Origin: Faecalibacterium sp.
Lineage (GTDB): Bacteria > Bacillota > Clostridia > Oscillospirales > Ruminococcaceae
Reading direction: 5' to 3'
Length of the DNA: 64,000 nucleotides
Assembly: GCA_029264955.1 (NCBI GenBank)
Contig: JARHYC010000021.1
Location: 1-64,000, forward strand
Part shown: positions 1-8,955 of the stretch, piece after piece
Position numbering within the stretch: the first letter of the stretch is position 1
How the letters are laid out: the number at the start of each line of letters is the position of its first letter
Notes under the pieces: generated by a model
The model's input: only the letters and a program-made list of their open reading frames with translations
Databases searched by the model: none
Told to the model about the DNA's origin: nothing
Position numbers and translations under genes: made by a program

Positions 1-663
1 GTGGTCGTGATGATGGGCGTGCTCGTTGGCTTCTTCTGCCAGCTTGCGCAGCTCTGCCACAAAGTCGTCACGGCTTTCCATTGCGGTAACGATCTGTGCG
101 CCATCCAGAGAATCCCACGGAGTGGTAATGATGGTAGCGTCCGGGTTCTTCTCCTTAATCATCTCAACCGCCTTTGTGACCTTCTCCTCAGAGATGGACT
201 GAGTACGGCTCAGGATGATACAGCTTGCATGGCTGATCTGGTCGTCGTAGAACTCACCAAAGTTCTTCATATACATCTTGACCTTGCCGGCGTCTGCAAC
301 GGTGACAAAGCTGTTCAGCTGCAGGGGCAGTTCATCTGCCACAGCCTCAACGGCACGGGTAACATCGCTCAGCTTACCAACGCCCGAGGGCTCAATCAGG
401 ACACGGTCAGGATGATACTGTTCGATGACCTGCTTCAGTGCCTCACGGAAATCACCCACCAGACTGCAGCAAATGCAGCCGGAGTTCAGCTCATTGATCT
501 GCACGCCAGCCTCCTTCAGGAAACCGCCGTCGATACCGATTTCGCCGAACTCGTTTTCAATCAGAACGATCTGCTGCCCTGCGAACGCCTCGCGAATCAG
601 CTTCTTAATCAGCGTAGTCTTACCTGCACCGAGAAATCCGGAAAAAATATCAATCTTCGTCAT
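1..663 (-). CDS. CobW/COG0523-family metal-associated GTPase, C-terminus cut by window edge
   Basis: G3E-type P-loop GTPase of the CobW/P47K/COG0523 group, which moves or allocates metals such as zinc or cobalt to client proteins in the cytoplasm. The start at 663 gives MTKIDIFSGFLGAGKTTLIK: a Walker A GAGKT at residues 10-14 directly after the N-terminal beta strand. The family metal motif follows as GCICCSLVGDFREAL (about residues 61-75, CxCC with both flanking residues canonical), then an ENEFGE segment (36-41), a switch-II-like LIEPSGVGKLSDV and an SRTQ segment where the family has its base-recognition motif. The last readable residues are NEHAHHHDH, the His-rich linker that often precedes the C-terminal CobW_C domain. 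That domain lies beyond the edge. AAAGG just upstream can serve as ribosome-binding site. The metal served cannot be told from this fragment; no Zur site was seen. Confidence 0.93.
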   Translation of the reverse strand, partial: MTKIDIFSGFLGAGKTTLIKKLIREAFAGQQIVLIENEFGEIGIDGGFLKEAGVQINELNSGCICCSLVGDFREALKQVIEQYHPDRVLIEPSGVGKLSDVTRAVEAVADELPLQLNSFVTVADAGKVKMYMKNFGEFYDDQISHASCIILSRTQSISEEKVTKAVEMIKEKNPDATIITTPWDSLDGAQIVTAMESRDDFVAELRKLAEEANEHAHHHDH

Positions 664-858
664 ATCTTTCAGCCTTTCTGTTTTTTTGCTGTTGTATTGT
701 TTGTCCCAAGCCGTAAATGACGGCTCTAACATAAAATTATAGCACAATTTGCCGTACATTTGCCAGCATTTCCGCAGTTTTCCCTGCTAAGAAGAGTATA
801 ACCGGGTTTTATCATAAAATAAAAAACTTTCTGTAACTTTTTCTTGGTTTGTACACGT

Positions 859-887
859 TTGCAATCCCGCGCTGGGAATGCTAAAAT
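859..887 (+). promoter_or_regulatory. sigma-70 type promoter of pepP
   Basis: TTGCAA (859-864), a 17-base spacer and TAAAAT (882-887) lie about 80 bases before the pepP start. The match to the housekeeping consensus is good. It probably drives pepP and possibly the two membrane genes behind it. Confidence 0.6.
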
Positions 888-965
888 AAACTGTAATATT
901 GTACCTATCCGATACAATTTAATTTCCTGTATCTTCATCCAAATCATAATAAAGGAGCGTATTTT

Positions 966-2753
966 ATGAAACCTGTTTTGGAACGTCTGGCAGACCTGCG
1001 TGCCGCTATGGCACAGGCTGGCTGCGATGCTTACATCATGCCTAGCAGCGACCCCCACTCCAGCGAATATGCACCCGCACACTACACCGCATGGGAATAT
1101 TTTTCTGGTTTTTCTTGTGAGAACTCCAATCTGGTTGTGACTGCAAACGAAGCTGCCATGTGGGTGGATGGTCGTTTCTTTGGCGCAGCGGACGCAGCAC
1201 TGGCTGGCACTGGTATCGCTTCCATGCACATGGGCGTCAAGGGCGTACCCACAGTAGATGCATGGCTGGCTGAAAAGCTGACTGCTGGTAAGGTCCTGGG
1301 CTATGCTGCCGAGACCATGCCGGTTGCACAGTATCGTGCACTGGCTGCTGTTTGTGAAAAGGTAGGCGCAACATTGTCCGACCTACCCCTGGTGGATCAG
1401 GCATGGACTGAAGGCCGCCCCGCACTGCCCACCAGCCCGGCATGGATTCTCAACACCGTTTACGCTGGCAAGGCTCCCGCAGAAAAGCTGGCTCAGCTGC
1501 GTGCCTCTCTGAACGAGCAGGGCTGCACCGCAATTCTGGTCACTAAGCTGGACAGCGTTGCATGGCTGCTGAACCTACGCGCTGCCGATGTGGATAACAC
1601 CCCTTACGCACTGGCATTCTGCTATGTAGACCAGAACAACGCCGTACTGTTCACGGATACAAGCCGTCTGTCTCCGGACGCAATGGCACAGCTGGCACAA
1701 GCTGGCGTTGCTGTAGATGCATACACCCGTATGCCTGCTTATCTGGCAGCCGGTACTACCGCACAGACGGTTCTGGTTGACCCTGTCAGCCTGAATGCTG
1801 CACTGAACAATGCACTGCGCGGCAACGCACTGTATACGGTTGTTGAGGGTGCAGATCCTATCGCTATGATGAAGGCAGTGAAGAATGAAACCGAGCTGAA
1901 CTGCACCCGTACTGCGCACCTGGTGGACGGTGCTGCTATGGTTCGTTCTCAGATAGAGATGGAACAGCGTGTGGCTGCCGGTGAAACCCTGCGTGAAACC
2001 GACATCGACGCCATCCTGCACAAATACCGCAGCAGCGCAGAAAAATTCATCACTGAGAGCTTCCCCACCATCGCCGCTTGGGGTTCCAACGCTGCTATGA
2101 TGCACTATGCACCGCAAGTGGGCGCAGACGCCGCACTGGACAAAAACGGGTTCCTGCTGGTAGATAGCGGCGCTACCTACTATGACGGTACCACCGACAT
2201 TACCCGTACCTTTGCTTTTGGTCATCTGACTGAGGCAGAAAAACTAGCTTACACGCGTGTACTGCGCTGCCATATCGACATTGCAATGGCAGTTTGGCGC
2301 GAGGGCGCAACCGGCGGCGAGCTGGATATGCTTTCTCGCCAACCGCTGTGGCGTCATATGCTGGACTACCGCTGCGGTACCGGTCACGGTGTTTCTCACG
2401 TCGGTGCTGTACACGAAGGCCCCCAGAGCCTGCGTCCCCACAATAACATCGTGTTTGTACCCGGCATGGTCATCACCGATGAACCCGGCATCTACGAAGA
2501 AGGTCACATGGGCATCCGTATCGAAAACGAACTGATCTGTGTTGAGGCTGGCGAAAGCGAATACGGTAAATTCCTGCGCTTTGAGCCGCTGACCTATGTC
2601 CCCATCGACACCTCCTGCGTACTGATCGACGAATTGACCCGTGAGGAAAAGCAGTGGCTGAACGACTACCACGCACAGGTTTTGGCAAAGCTGCGCCCCT
2701 TGCTGAACGAGAGCGAAGCTGCATGGCTGGCTGCTAAGTGCGCTGCAATTTAA
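966..2753 (+). CDS. pepP: Xaa-Pro aminopeptidase (M24B), long three-domain form
   Basis: Cytoplasmic metallo-aminopeptidase that removes N-terminal residues in front of proline during peptide turnover. At 595 residues it is the long eukaryote-like aminopeptidase P1 form: two creatinase-like N-terminal domains (about 1-310), the pita-bread M24 catalytic domain (about 315-525) and the short M24 C-terminal extension (about 530-595). The dinuclear metal ligands are visible: Asp in DSGATYYDGTTDITRTF (two Asp), His in GTGHGVSHVGAVHEGP, and Glu in TDEPGIYEEGH and IRIENEL. The start is well fixed by AAAGGAGCG seven bases before ATG. The next gene begins 39 bases downstream on the same strand. Function is confident; substrate range is not readable. 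Confidence 0.95.
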   Translation: MKPVLERLADLRAAMAQAGCDAYIMPSSDPHSSEYAPAHYTAWEYFSGFSCENSNLVVTANEAAMWVDGRFFGAADAALAGTGIASMHMGVKGVPTVDAWLAEKLTAGKVLGYAAETMPVAQYRALAAVCEKVGATLSDLPLVDQAWTEGRPALPTSPAWILNTVYAGKAPAEKLAQLRASLNEQGCTAILVTKLDSVAWLLNLRAADVDNTPYALAFCYVDQNNAVLFTDTSRLSPDAMAQLAQAGVAVDAYTRMPAYLAAGTTAQTVLVDPVSLNAALNNALRGNALYTVVEGADPIAMMKAVKNETELNCTRTAHLVDGAAMVRSQIEMEQRVAAGETLRETDIDAILHKYRSSAEKFITESFPTIAAWGSNAAMMHYAPQVGADAALDKNGFLLVDSGATYYDGTTDITRTFAFGHLTEAEKLAYTRVLRCHIDIAMAVWREGATGGELDMLSRQPLWRHMLDYRCGTGHGVSHVGAVHEGPQSLRPHNNIVFVPGMVITDEPGIYEEGHMGIRIENELICVEAGESEYGKFLRFEPLTYVPIDTSCVLIDELTREEKQWLNDYHAQVLAKLRPLLNESEAAWLAAKCAAI

Positions 2754-2792
2754 TCTAAAATCCTCACCTGCAATATGGGAAAGGAGCTCTCT

Positions 2793-4172
2793 ATGGAGCG
2801 CATCCGATATCTTCTGGTACCAGTCATCATCCCGCTGATACCGCTTTTGGGATTATTCTTTATCCCACAAACACAGCGCCGCCGCCGTTTTATCACCGGC
2901 GGGCTGTTATTTACGATTGTTTTCGCTTTTTTAGGGATGGGGCTGCAAGGCTCTGTAAATGCGGCTTCGCTTGGCTGGCTGGAATTTAGTTTACAGGGCA
3001 CACCGCTGGGGGGAGTATTTTCCCTCTCCATGGCTGTTCTGCTTTGTCTGACCGGAATCTTCGGTTTTGAAGTACTGGACAGCAAAGAGCGTAACTACTA
3101 CATTGCTTTTCTGACAGTATATATTGCTGTGCAGGCAGCTGCCTGCATGGGAAGTCTGCCTCTGTTTTTGGCGGCATGGCTGGTCGGCGCAATCGCTTGC
3201 GATGCATTGGTAAAGCGCAATCCCAAAGGACTGCGCTTTTACCGCATTGGAACAGCAATCAGCGTTGTATTATTGGCAGCCGGTACCGTACTGGCTGCCA
3301 GCCAACGTGCCGCTCTCACATTCCTGCCGCACACAGTAAAAACAGACGCAGCCTTACCGGCCGCTTTACTCATTGCGGGCTTTGCACTGCACACATTGAT
3401 TTGTCAGCTGACCCCTGCGGCTGCTCCCACTTCTGTTGTACTATATGTGGGTATGGGCAGTGTAGGACTGTTTGGCGTGATTCAGACCACCTACTATCTG
3501 TTTGGTGTTTCAGCGTTGGAAAATACCTTCCTACAACGCTGGTTTCCTCCTGTATTTTTGCTGATTGCCTTTGCTGCGGGGTTGCTGGCGCTCCGCTGCC
3601 AGAATTTGACCCAGCGGCTTGGGTGCCTTGCTGCAAGCCAAAGCGGTATCATTCTGTTCGGCTTGTGTGCCTTGCAAAAGGATTTATTTACCGGTGCTGC
3701 ACTGCTGTTTGTACTGGGGGATATTTGTCTGACGGCTTTGCTTTTGTGCAGCAGTGCATTCCGCTACACCCAGGGTAAAACGCTGGTTTCGCAGTTGGAG
3801 GGCATTGGCCGACAAATGCCGCTTGCTTTGTTCTGCTTCGGCTGTGCCGCATTTGGTTTGGTCGGTCTGCCGCCTTTTGCCGGCAGCGTTTCCCGCTGGC
3901 ATCTGGCACGCGGTGCATTGTCCAGTCTGAATTGGGGTATCCTTGCCGTATTGATACTGTTGCTTCTGGCTGCACTGACTGCCTTGGCTCTGCTGAAGCC
4001 TTTGAATCAGGGATTCTTCCCAGGCCGAGAATACGAAACCGACACGAAACTACACTACGGTGCCTGTGTTGGTGTTCCGGTTGCCATTCTTGCTGTTGTT
4101 CTGCTGTTTATGGGGCTTTTCCCCATTCACCTGCTGCAAATGGTGCAAACGGCAGCCTGCCTATTCAACTAA
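2793..4172 (+). CDS. NuoN/MrpD-like membrane protein (complex I antiporter-like), charge-depleted
   Basis: 459-residue polytopic membrane protein with about 13-14 hydrophobic helices. It matches the proton-conducting antiporter-like subunits of complex I and Mrp antiporters: a core ending in GLVGLPPFAGSVSRW is the family TM11/12 loop, and APTSVVLYVG matches the family APTPVSALL segment. By eye, the residues that carry protons in this family are not there. The TM5 Glu of FWEL is Trp (LFLAAWLV), the TM7 Lys is His (GFALHTL) with the PLHxWLP stretch deleted, and the TM8 Lys is Ser. The start at 2793 is chosen over an in-frame ATG at 2775 because AAAGGAG sits six bases before it. It is followed after 12 bases by a paralogue. 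No quinone- or hydrogenase-type subunit is nearby. Role unknown; proton transport is doubtful. Confidence 0.75.
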   Translation: MERIRYLLVPVIIPLIPLLGLFFIPQTQRRRRFITGGLLFTIVFAFLGMGLQGSVNAASLGWLEFSLQGTPLGGVFSLSMAVLLCLTGIFGFEVLDSKERNYYIAFLTVYIAVQAAACMGSLPLFLAAWLVGAIACDALVKRNPKGLRFYRIGTAISVVLLAAGTVLAASQRAALTFLPHTVKTDAALPAALLIAGFALHTLICQLTPAAAPTSVVLYVGMGSVGLFGVIQTTYYLFGVSALENTFLQRWFPPVFLLIAFAAGLLALRCQNLTQRLGCLAASQSGIILFGLCALQKDLFTGAALLFVLGDICLTALLLCSSAFRYTQGKTLVSQLEGIGRQMPLALFCFGCAAFGLVGLPPFAGSVSRWHLARGALSSLNWGILAVLILLLLAALTALALLKPLNQGFFPGREYETDTKLHYGACVGVPVAILAVVLLFMGLFPIHLLQMVQTAACLFN

Positions 4173-4184
4173 GGAGGTGCCACT

Positions 4185-5906
4185 TTGGATTTTATCAAAA
4201 CACTGAGCGGCACCCCCGGCGCCGCAAAACTGCTTCTGCTGCTTTTACTGGTCCCCCTGATCGGCAGCCTGTGTGTCTGGGGCATTAGTCTGTACGGCCA
4301 GACCATTCCCGGAAATGGCTGGCGTGACCGCCGGGATGCTATCATTTGGACCTGCTGCAGCCTGACCCTTTTGGGGGTACTGGCTTTGCGCCCATACTGG
4401 GGCACGGAATTCATCTTACTTGCTTCCGGCGGCGTGGGCTACAGTTTTGGCATCGACGGACTGCGCTATGTGCTGGCTGCGCTGGTTTCTACGCTATGGC
4501 TGCTTTCCAGTCTGTTCAGTCGCTGGTATCTTGCGCAGTCCAGCCACAAGATGCGTTATTATTTCTTCTTTTTGCTGGGCGAAAACGGCATCCTGTGTGT
4601 GCTGTTCTCTGCCGATTTGTACACATTGCTGACCGGCTTTGTTGTACTGAATCTGGCGTGCTGGGTCCTTACCGGCCATCGGGAAAGCGAAGCCGCTCGT
4701 ATGGCTGGTACACGCGCCTTGACTGGCGCCGTCTTTGGCGGCTTATGCGCGCTGTTGGGCATCCTGCTTCTGACCAATCTTCTGGGCACGGTACGATTTT
4801 CCGCTCTGCGGGTATTGGGCTACACCTGCCAAAACCGTGAGCTGCTGTATTTGGGCGGTGGCTTGGTGCTGATTGGTATTTCTATCAGCTGCGCTGTTTG
4901 GCCGCTGCCAAAACGAATGCCCAGCGCCAGCTTTGCCCCCGGCCCCGCCGCTGCACTGATTGCCGGTGCAGTTACCGTAGCTTGGATGTTCTCCGCCATG
5001 GTCCTCAGCGGACTTTTGTTCTGGTGGAATTACCCCTGGGGCATTTTCCTATCGGTACTGGGTATTGCTATGGCGGTGATTGGTGCAGTTGCCGCTTCGT
5101 TCCGCCCACATCTCAAACAGGCATTAACGATGCTTTCGGTCAGTCAAACCGGGCTGATTTTGCTCACACTGGGTCTGAACTGTCTTTTGGCAGATAAAAA
5201 CCATCTTGCTGCGGAGGCCGTTGTGTTGCAATGCCTGCACCACGGCTTATGCCAGATGGTGCTGTTCCTGTGTGCCGGTACGATTTGCCTCCATCAGTCC
5301 GACCTTTCTCTTTCCGCCTTGTGCGGCTTTGGTCGTGGCAAAAAGGCACTATTCGCCGGCTTTGCACTTGCAAGTGCATCGTTATGCGGAATGCCGTTTT
5401 TCTTCGGCTCCATCAATCTGACTCTACTACAAAAAGCGCTGCATAGCTTTATTTCCACCTTACCCGCAGGCGGCCGTGACATCCAACTGTTCCAGCTGAT
5501 TTCCTGGCTGGTGATTTTCAGTTGCGGTGCAAGTGTTGCCGCTGTGATCAAGCTTCTGGTTTTCCTGTTTGGCAAGCGGAATACAGACCCTGCTTTACAG
5601 GCACGATATGATGCACTGAACGAGCGTGATCTGTCCCCTCTGGTGCAAATTTTGTTGGTATGCTCCGGTGCGGTATTGCTGCTGGCCGGTCTGACTGCAC
5701 CTTATACGCTGCGGCATATTGCTTATAACTGTGTTGGCTTCTTCAGCACGTTACTGCGTGGACCTCTTACCGCATTCGAAAAACAACCCTTTGTACTGGC
5801 TGCTTTGTATCTGGGCATTGGCGGAATTTTGTACCTGCTGTTTTTATGCAAGCCACTGAAAAAGTTGGCAAATGGCAATTCCAAACCAGATGAATCCTCT
5901 TGCTGA
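4185..5906 (+). CDS. NuoL/NuoM-like membrane protein, paralogue of the preceding gene
   Basis: 573-residue polytopic membrane protein with the layout of NuoL/M antiporter-like subunits. It starts with TTG at 4185, justified by a perfect AAGGAGGT six bases before it and no better ATG. Recognisable segments are the TM7/8 region SFAPGPAAALIAGA (family APTPVSALIHAA), a helix pair around HHGLCQMVLFLCAGTI (family H-x-x-x-K-x-x-L-F-x-x-A-G) and GMPFFFGSINLTLL (family GxPPxxGFxSK). As in its partner, the TM5 Glu, TM7 Lys and the SK lysine after the GxPP loop appear lost. A family-typical C-terminal helix follows. It almost certainly forms a heterodimer or larger complex with the preceding protein, given translational spacing of 12 bases. 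A clear terminator ends the unit. Energy-coupling role unproven. Confidence 0.72.
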   Translation: MDFIKTLSGTPGAAKLLLLLLLVPLIGSLCVWGISLYGQTIPGNGWRDRRDAIIWTCCSLTLLGVLALRPYWGTEFILLASGGVGYSFGIDGLRYVLAALVSTLWLLSSLFSRWYLAQSSHKMRYYFFFLLGENGILCVLFSADLYTLLTGFVVLNLACWVLTGHRESEAARMAGTRALTGAVFGGLCALLGILLLTNLLGTVRFSALRVLGYTCQNRELLYLGGGLVLIGISISCAVWPLPKRMPSASFAPGPAAALIAGAVTVAWMFSAMVLSGLLFWWNYPWGIFLSVLGIAMAVIGAVAASFRPHLKQALTMLSVSQTGLILLTLGLNCLLADKNHLAAEAVVLQCLHHGLCQMVLFLCAGTICLHQSDLSLSALCGFGRGKKALFAGFALASASLCGMPFFFGSINLTLLQKALHSFISTLPAGGRDIQLFQLISWLVIFSCGASVAAVIKLLVFLFGKRNTDPALQARYDALNERDLSPLVQILLVCSGAVLLLAGLTAPYTLRHIAYNCVGFFSTLLRGPLTAFEKQPFVLAALYLGIGGILYLLFLCKPLKKLANGNSKPDESSC

Positions 5907-5923
5907 TCTAATCCTTCGTCCAT

Positions 5924-5956
5924 AAAAACGCACGGTGCCAGCCGTGCGTTTTTTAC
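5924..5956 (+). terminator. Rho-independent terminator after the NuoL/N-like pair
   Basis: Stem ACGCACGG / CCGTGCGT with a six-base loop, followed by a T run, 18 bases after the stop codon. Confidence 0.85.
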
Positions 5957-6066
5957 TTTTTAGGGAATCGCGCCTCTGCTGCTCTCTTAACGCACCAGTA
6001 AAACACTGAGCAGATGCCTGCCGCCCCGACAATCCTAACCATACCAGCGTTGCAGATTTGAAGGAG

Positions 6067-6383
6067 TTGTTCCGCAGACTGATGTAAAATATAATCTTAT
6101 GGTACACATGCCATAATGAATGAATCAAAAAATCTAATTTTGCACTGTTTTTCACACCCACTTTTTTGTGGAATGTTGAAAACTCTGTGGAAAGAGTGGA
6201 AACCTTCTACATTTAGTGGTTAGCCGTCGCTTACCCTCGCAAATATTGGTTTCGTTTTTCTGTGTCACTTGTGGAAAAGCGTGCATTCTGTCGGTTCCTC
6301 TTGTCTTTTTACACAGAACACGGTAGGATAAAAGCAAATCACGACTAAAATGGGTGAGGTTCTTCACCCGGTAAGGAATAAGA
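6067..6383 (+). promoter_or_regulatory. promoter and long 5' leader of the Tet(M)-like/NYN fusion gene
   Basis: TTGTTC (6067-6072), a 17-base spacer and TATAAT (6090-6095) form a good promoter, predicting a leader of about 280 bases. The leader contains an open frame at 6116-6226 (36 codons including stop, no clear ribosome-binding site). It also has a CTGTGT/ACACAG inverted repeat (about 6260-6317) and a hairpin GGGTGA/TCACCC (6352-6369) just before the AAGGAA ribosome-binding site. Known tet(M)-type genes have attenuation leaders with a short peptide. Whether this leader acts that way is inference. The 5' part of this gap (5957-6066) holds nothing I recognise. Confidence 0.45.
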
Positions 6384-8954
6384 ATGAAACGACTTGTAAT
6401 CGGCATACTGGCTCATGTAGACGCCGGAAAAACCACCCTTTCGGAGGCTTTTCTCTACCAGTCGGGCGCGCTGCGCAGTCTGGGGCGTGTGGATAAAGGC
6501 AGCACCTTTTTGGACACTGATGCCCGCGAGCGTGCCCGCGGTATTACGATTTTTTCCCAGCCCGCTGTGTTGGAATGTCCCAATGTAAAACTGACTTTGT
6601 TGGATACCCCCGGTCATGTGGACTTTTCTGCTGAAATGGAACGAACACTGCAAGTACTGGACTATGCAGTATTGGTCATCAGCGGTGTCGATGGCGTTCA
6701 GCCCCACACCGAAACCCTGTGGACACTGCTGCAACGTTACAATGTACCTACTTTTATTTTTGTCAACAAGATGGACCTGCCCGGTCCCGGTCGAGAAGCT
6801 ATTTTGGAGGATTTGCACAAGCGACTCAGCCCCGCCTGCGTAGATGTTTCGGAGGATATTTCTGCGGATGCACACAGCGAAGCTTTTGCGCTGTGTGATG
6901 AAGCCTTAATGGATGGTTATCTGGAAACCGGTTCTGTATCAGACAATGCCATTGCGGATGCGGTACACCGCCGGGGTGTGTTTCCTTGCTGGTTTGGTTC
7001 TGCGCTGCGTTTACAGGGCGTAGATGCCATTCTGGATGGACTGAATCGCTATACGCAGGCTCCTGCTGTCTGCGAAGAATTTGCCGCATCAGTCTATAAA
7101 ATCAGTGCAGGCGAAAACGGCCAGCGACTAACCTGGATGAAAATTACCGGCGGCAGCCTGAAAAGCAAAACCACGCTGCGTTCCCGCCCGAAAGATGCAG
7201 CCCAGTGGGAAGAGAAAGCCGACCAGCTGCGGCTGTATTCCGGTGCAAAGTTCACGCCTATTCCAGAGGCTTTCCCCGGTCAGGTAGTGGCTGTAACTGG
7301 TCTGACGAAAACCTTTGCCGGCCAAGCGCTTGGTGCACAGGCAGACCTCATCAGTCCTAGTCTGGAACCCGTACTCACCTATCGGGTAGATTTACCCATT
7401 GGAACAGATGCGCATACTGCTCTGACCCAATTGCGCACTCTGGCAGAAGAAGACCCCCAGCTTCATGTTCTATGGGACGAAAATCTGGGCGAGATTCATA
7501 TTCAGCTTATGGGTGAAGTACAGCTGGAAATTCTGGAAAACCTGATTGCCGAGCGATTCGGTCTGGCGGTACAGTTCAGCCAAGGTGGTATCTTATACAA
7601 AGAAACCATCGCAGCTCCTATGGAAGGTGTGGGGCACTATGAACCACTGCGCCACTACGCAGAAGTGCATTTGCTTTTGGAGCCGGGTGAACGCGGCAGC
7701 GGTCTGGTATTTGGCACCAAATGCCGTGAGGATGCGTTGGACCGAAACTGGCAGCGATTGATTCTGACCCATCTGGCAGAAAAACAGCACCGCGGCGTTT
7801 TGATTGGTGCTCCGCTGACCGATGTAAAAATCACCCTTCTGGGCGGTCGTGCGCACGCAAAACACACTGACGGCGGCGACTTTCGCCAGGCTACCTATCG
7901 TGCAGTACGTCAAGGCTTACGCAGCACAGAAAGTGTCCTTCTGGAACCTTGGTATCATTTCCGTCTGGAAGTTCCTGCCGACAATGTAGGTCGTGCTATG
8001 ACCGACATTCAGCGCATGGGCGGTAATTTTGAACCGCCGATCCCTTTGCAAGATATGGTACTCCTGACCGGGTCTGCACCGGTCAGTGAGATGCGCCCCT
8101 ATCAAAAAGAGGTCACCAGCTACACCCGTGGTCGTGGGCGACTGTCCTGTGCGGTATCTGGTTATCAGCCCTGCCACGATGCAGATGCTGTGATTGCTGC
8201 GGTAGATTATGACCCCGACCGGGATTTGTCTGACCCTGCCGATTCTGTTTTTTGCGGTCACGGCGCAGGCTATACCGTCAAATGGAATCAAGTGCGGGAG
8301 CATATGCATGTGGATACCGGCTGGGGTAAACCCGAACCGGAGTTAGATCCCATGGATGTTCCTGCCCGCCGGGTACAGCGTTATGCTGGTACGTTAGCGG
8401 AAGATAAAGAGCTTTTGGCGCTGTTTGAGCAAACTTATGGTCCTATTAAGCGCGATCCCCGCAAAGCATTCCGCAAACCACCGGAACCCGCCGTCAGTGC
8501 GAAACCTGCTGAACCCATCCCGCAGGGACCGGAATACCTTTTAGTGGACGGTTACAACGTACTGCACGCATGGCCGGAATTTGCGGACATGCTGGAGGAG
8601 AATCTGGACGGCGCACGACATCGCCTGATGGATATTTTGTGCAATTATCAGGGCTACCGCAAATGTCAGGTCATTCTGGTCTTTGACGCCTACCGGGTAA
8701 AAAACAATCCCGGCAAGGTGGAGCAGTACCACAACATCAGTGTGGTATACACCAAGGAAGCCGAGACTGCGGATATGTATATCGAAAAGGTGACCCACCA
8801 AATCGGTCGCAAGTACCGGGTGCGTGTGGTCACCAGCGATGGGATGGAACAGCTCATCATTCTGGGTCAGGGCGGTCTGCGCGTATCCTGCCGTATGTTC
8901 AAAGAGGAAGTGGACGCTGTAGAAAAAGCCATTCGTGCTTATCTGGAACAGTGA
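6384..8954 (+). CDS. Tet(M)/EF-G-like ribosomal GTPase fused to a Rae1/YacP-type NYN ribonuclease domain
   Basis: 856 residues; classical Tet(M)/Tet(W) proteins have about 640. Residues 1-~640 are an EF-G-like translational GTPase of the ribosomal-protection type: P-loop AHVDAGKT (10-17), RGIT (52-55), DTPGH (74-78) and NKMD (128-131). Domain II, III, IV and V signatures follow, including GEVQLEIL and the domain V QRMGG region. After a variable linker (~640-715), residues 717-856 form a complete NYN/PIN-like domain: VDGYN (721-725), VFDAYRVKN, YTKEAETAD and VTSDGMEQ, then GQGGLR. These match Bacillus subtilis Rae1 (YacP), an endonuclease that cuts mRNA in the ribosomal A site. The gene stands alone behind its own promoter and long leader. 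A likely role is releasing or clearing stalled or drug-bound ribosomes, with mRNA cleavage. Tetracycline resistance is possible but unproven. Confidence 0.9.
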   Translation: MKRLVIGILAHVDAGKTTLSEAFLYQSGALRSLGRVDKGSTFLDTDARERARGITIFSQPAVLECPNVKLTLLDTPGHVDFSAEMERTLQVLDYAVLVISGVDGVQPHTETLWTLLQRYNVPTFIFVNKMDLPGPGREAILEDLHKRLSPACVDVSEDISADAHSEAFALCDEALMDGYLETGSVSDNAIADAVHRRGVFPCWFGSALRLQGVDAILDGLNRYTQAPAVCEEFAASVYKISAGENGQRLTWMKITGGSLKSKTTLRSRPKDAAQWEEKADQLRLYSGAKFTPIPEAFPGQVVAVTGLTKTFAGQALGAQADLISPSLEPVLTYRVDLPIGTDAHTALTQLRTLAEEDPQLHVLWDENLGEIHIQLMGEVQLEILENLIAERFGLAVQFSQGGILYKETIAAPMEGVGHYEPLRHYAEVHLLLEPGERGSGLVFGTKCREDALDRNWQRLILTHLAEKQHRGVLIGAPLTDVKITLLGGRAHAKHTDGGDFRQATYRAVRQGLRSTESVLLEPWYHFRLEVPADNVGRAMTDIQRMGGNFEPPIPLQDMVLLTGSAPVSEMRPYQKEVTSYTRGRGRLSCAVSGYQPCHDADAVIAAVDYDPDRDLSDPADSVFCGHGAGYTVKWNQVREHMHVDTGWGKPEPELDPMDVPARRVQRYAGTLAEDKELLALFEQTYGPIKRDPRKAFRKPPEPAVSAKPAEPIPQGPEYLLVDGYNVLHAWPEFADMLEENLDGARHRLMDILCNYQGYRKCQVILVFDAYRVKNNPGKVEQYHNISVVYTKEAETADMYIEKVTHQIGRKYRVRVVTSDGMEQLIILGQGGLRVSCRMFKEEVDAVEKAIRAYLEQ

Positions 8955-8955
8955 T

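Noticed and set aside
1-720. Plus-strand open frame of 239 codons at the left edge
   Set aside because: The minus strand reads a canonical COG0523 GTPase with GAGKT and GCICC motifs; the plus frame is a shadow.
6116-6226. 36-codon frame as a firm leader-peptide gene
   Set aside because: No ribosome-binding site is visible, so it is mentioned as part of the leader and not called as a CDS.
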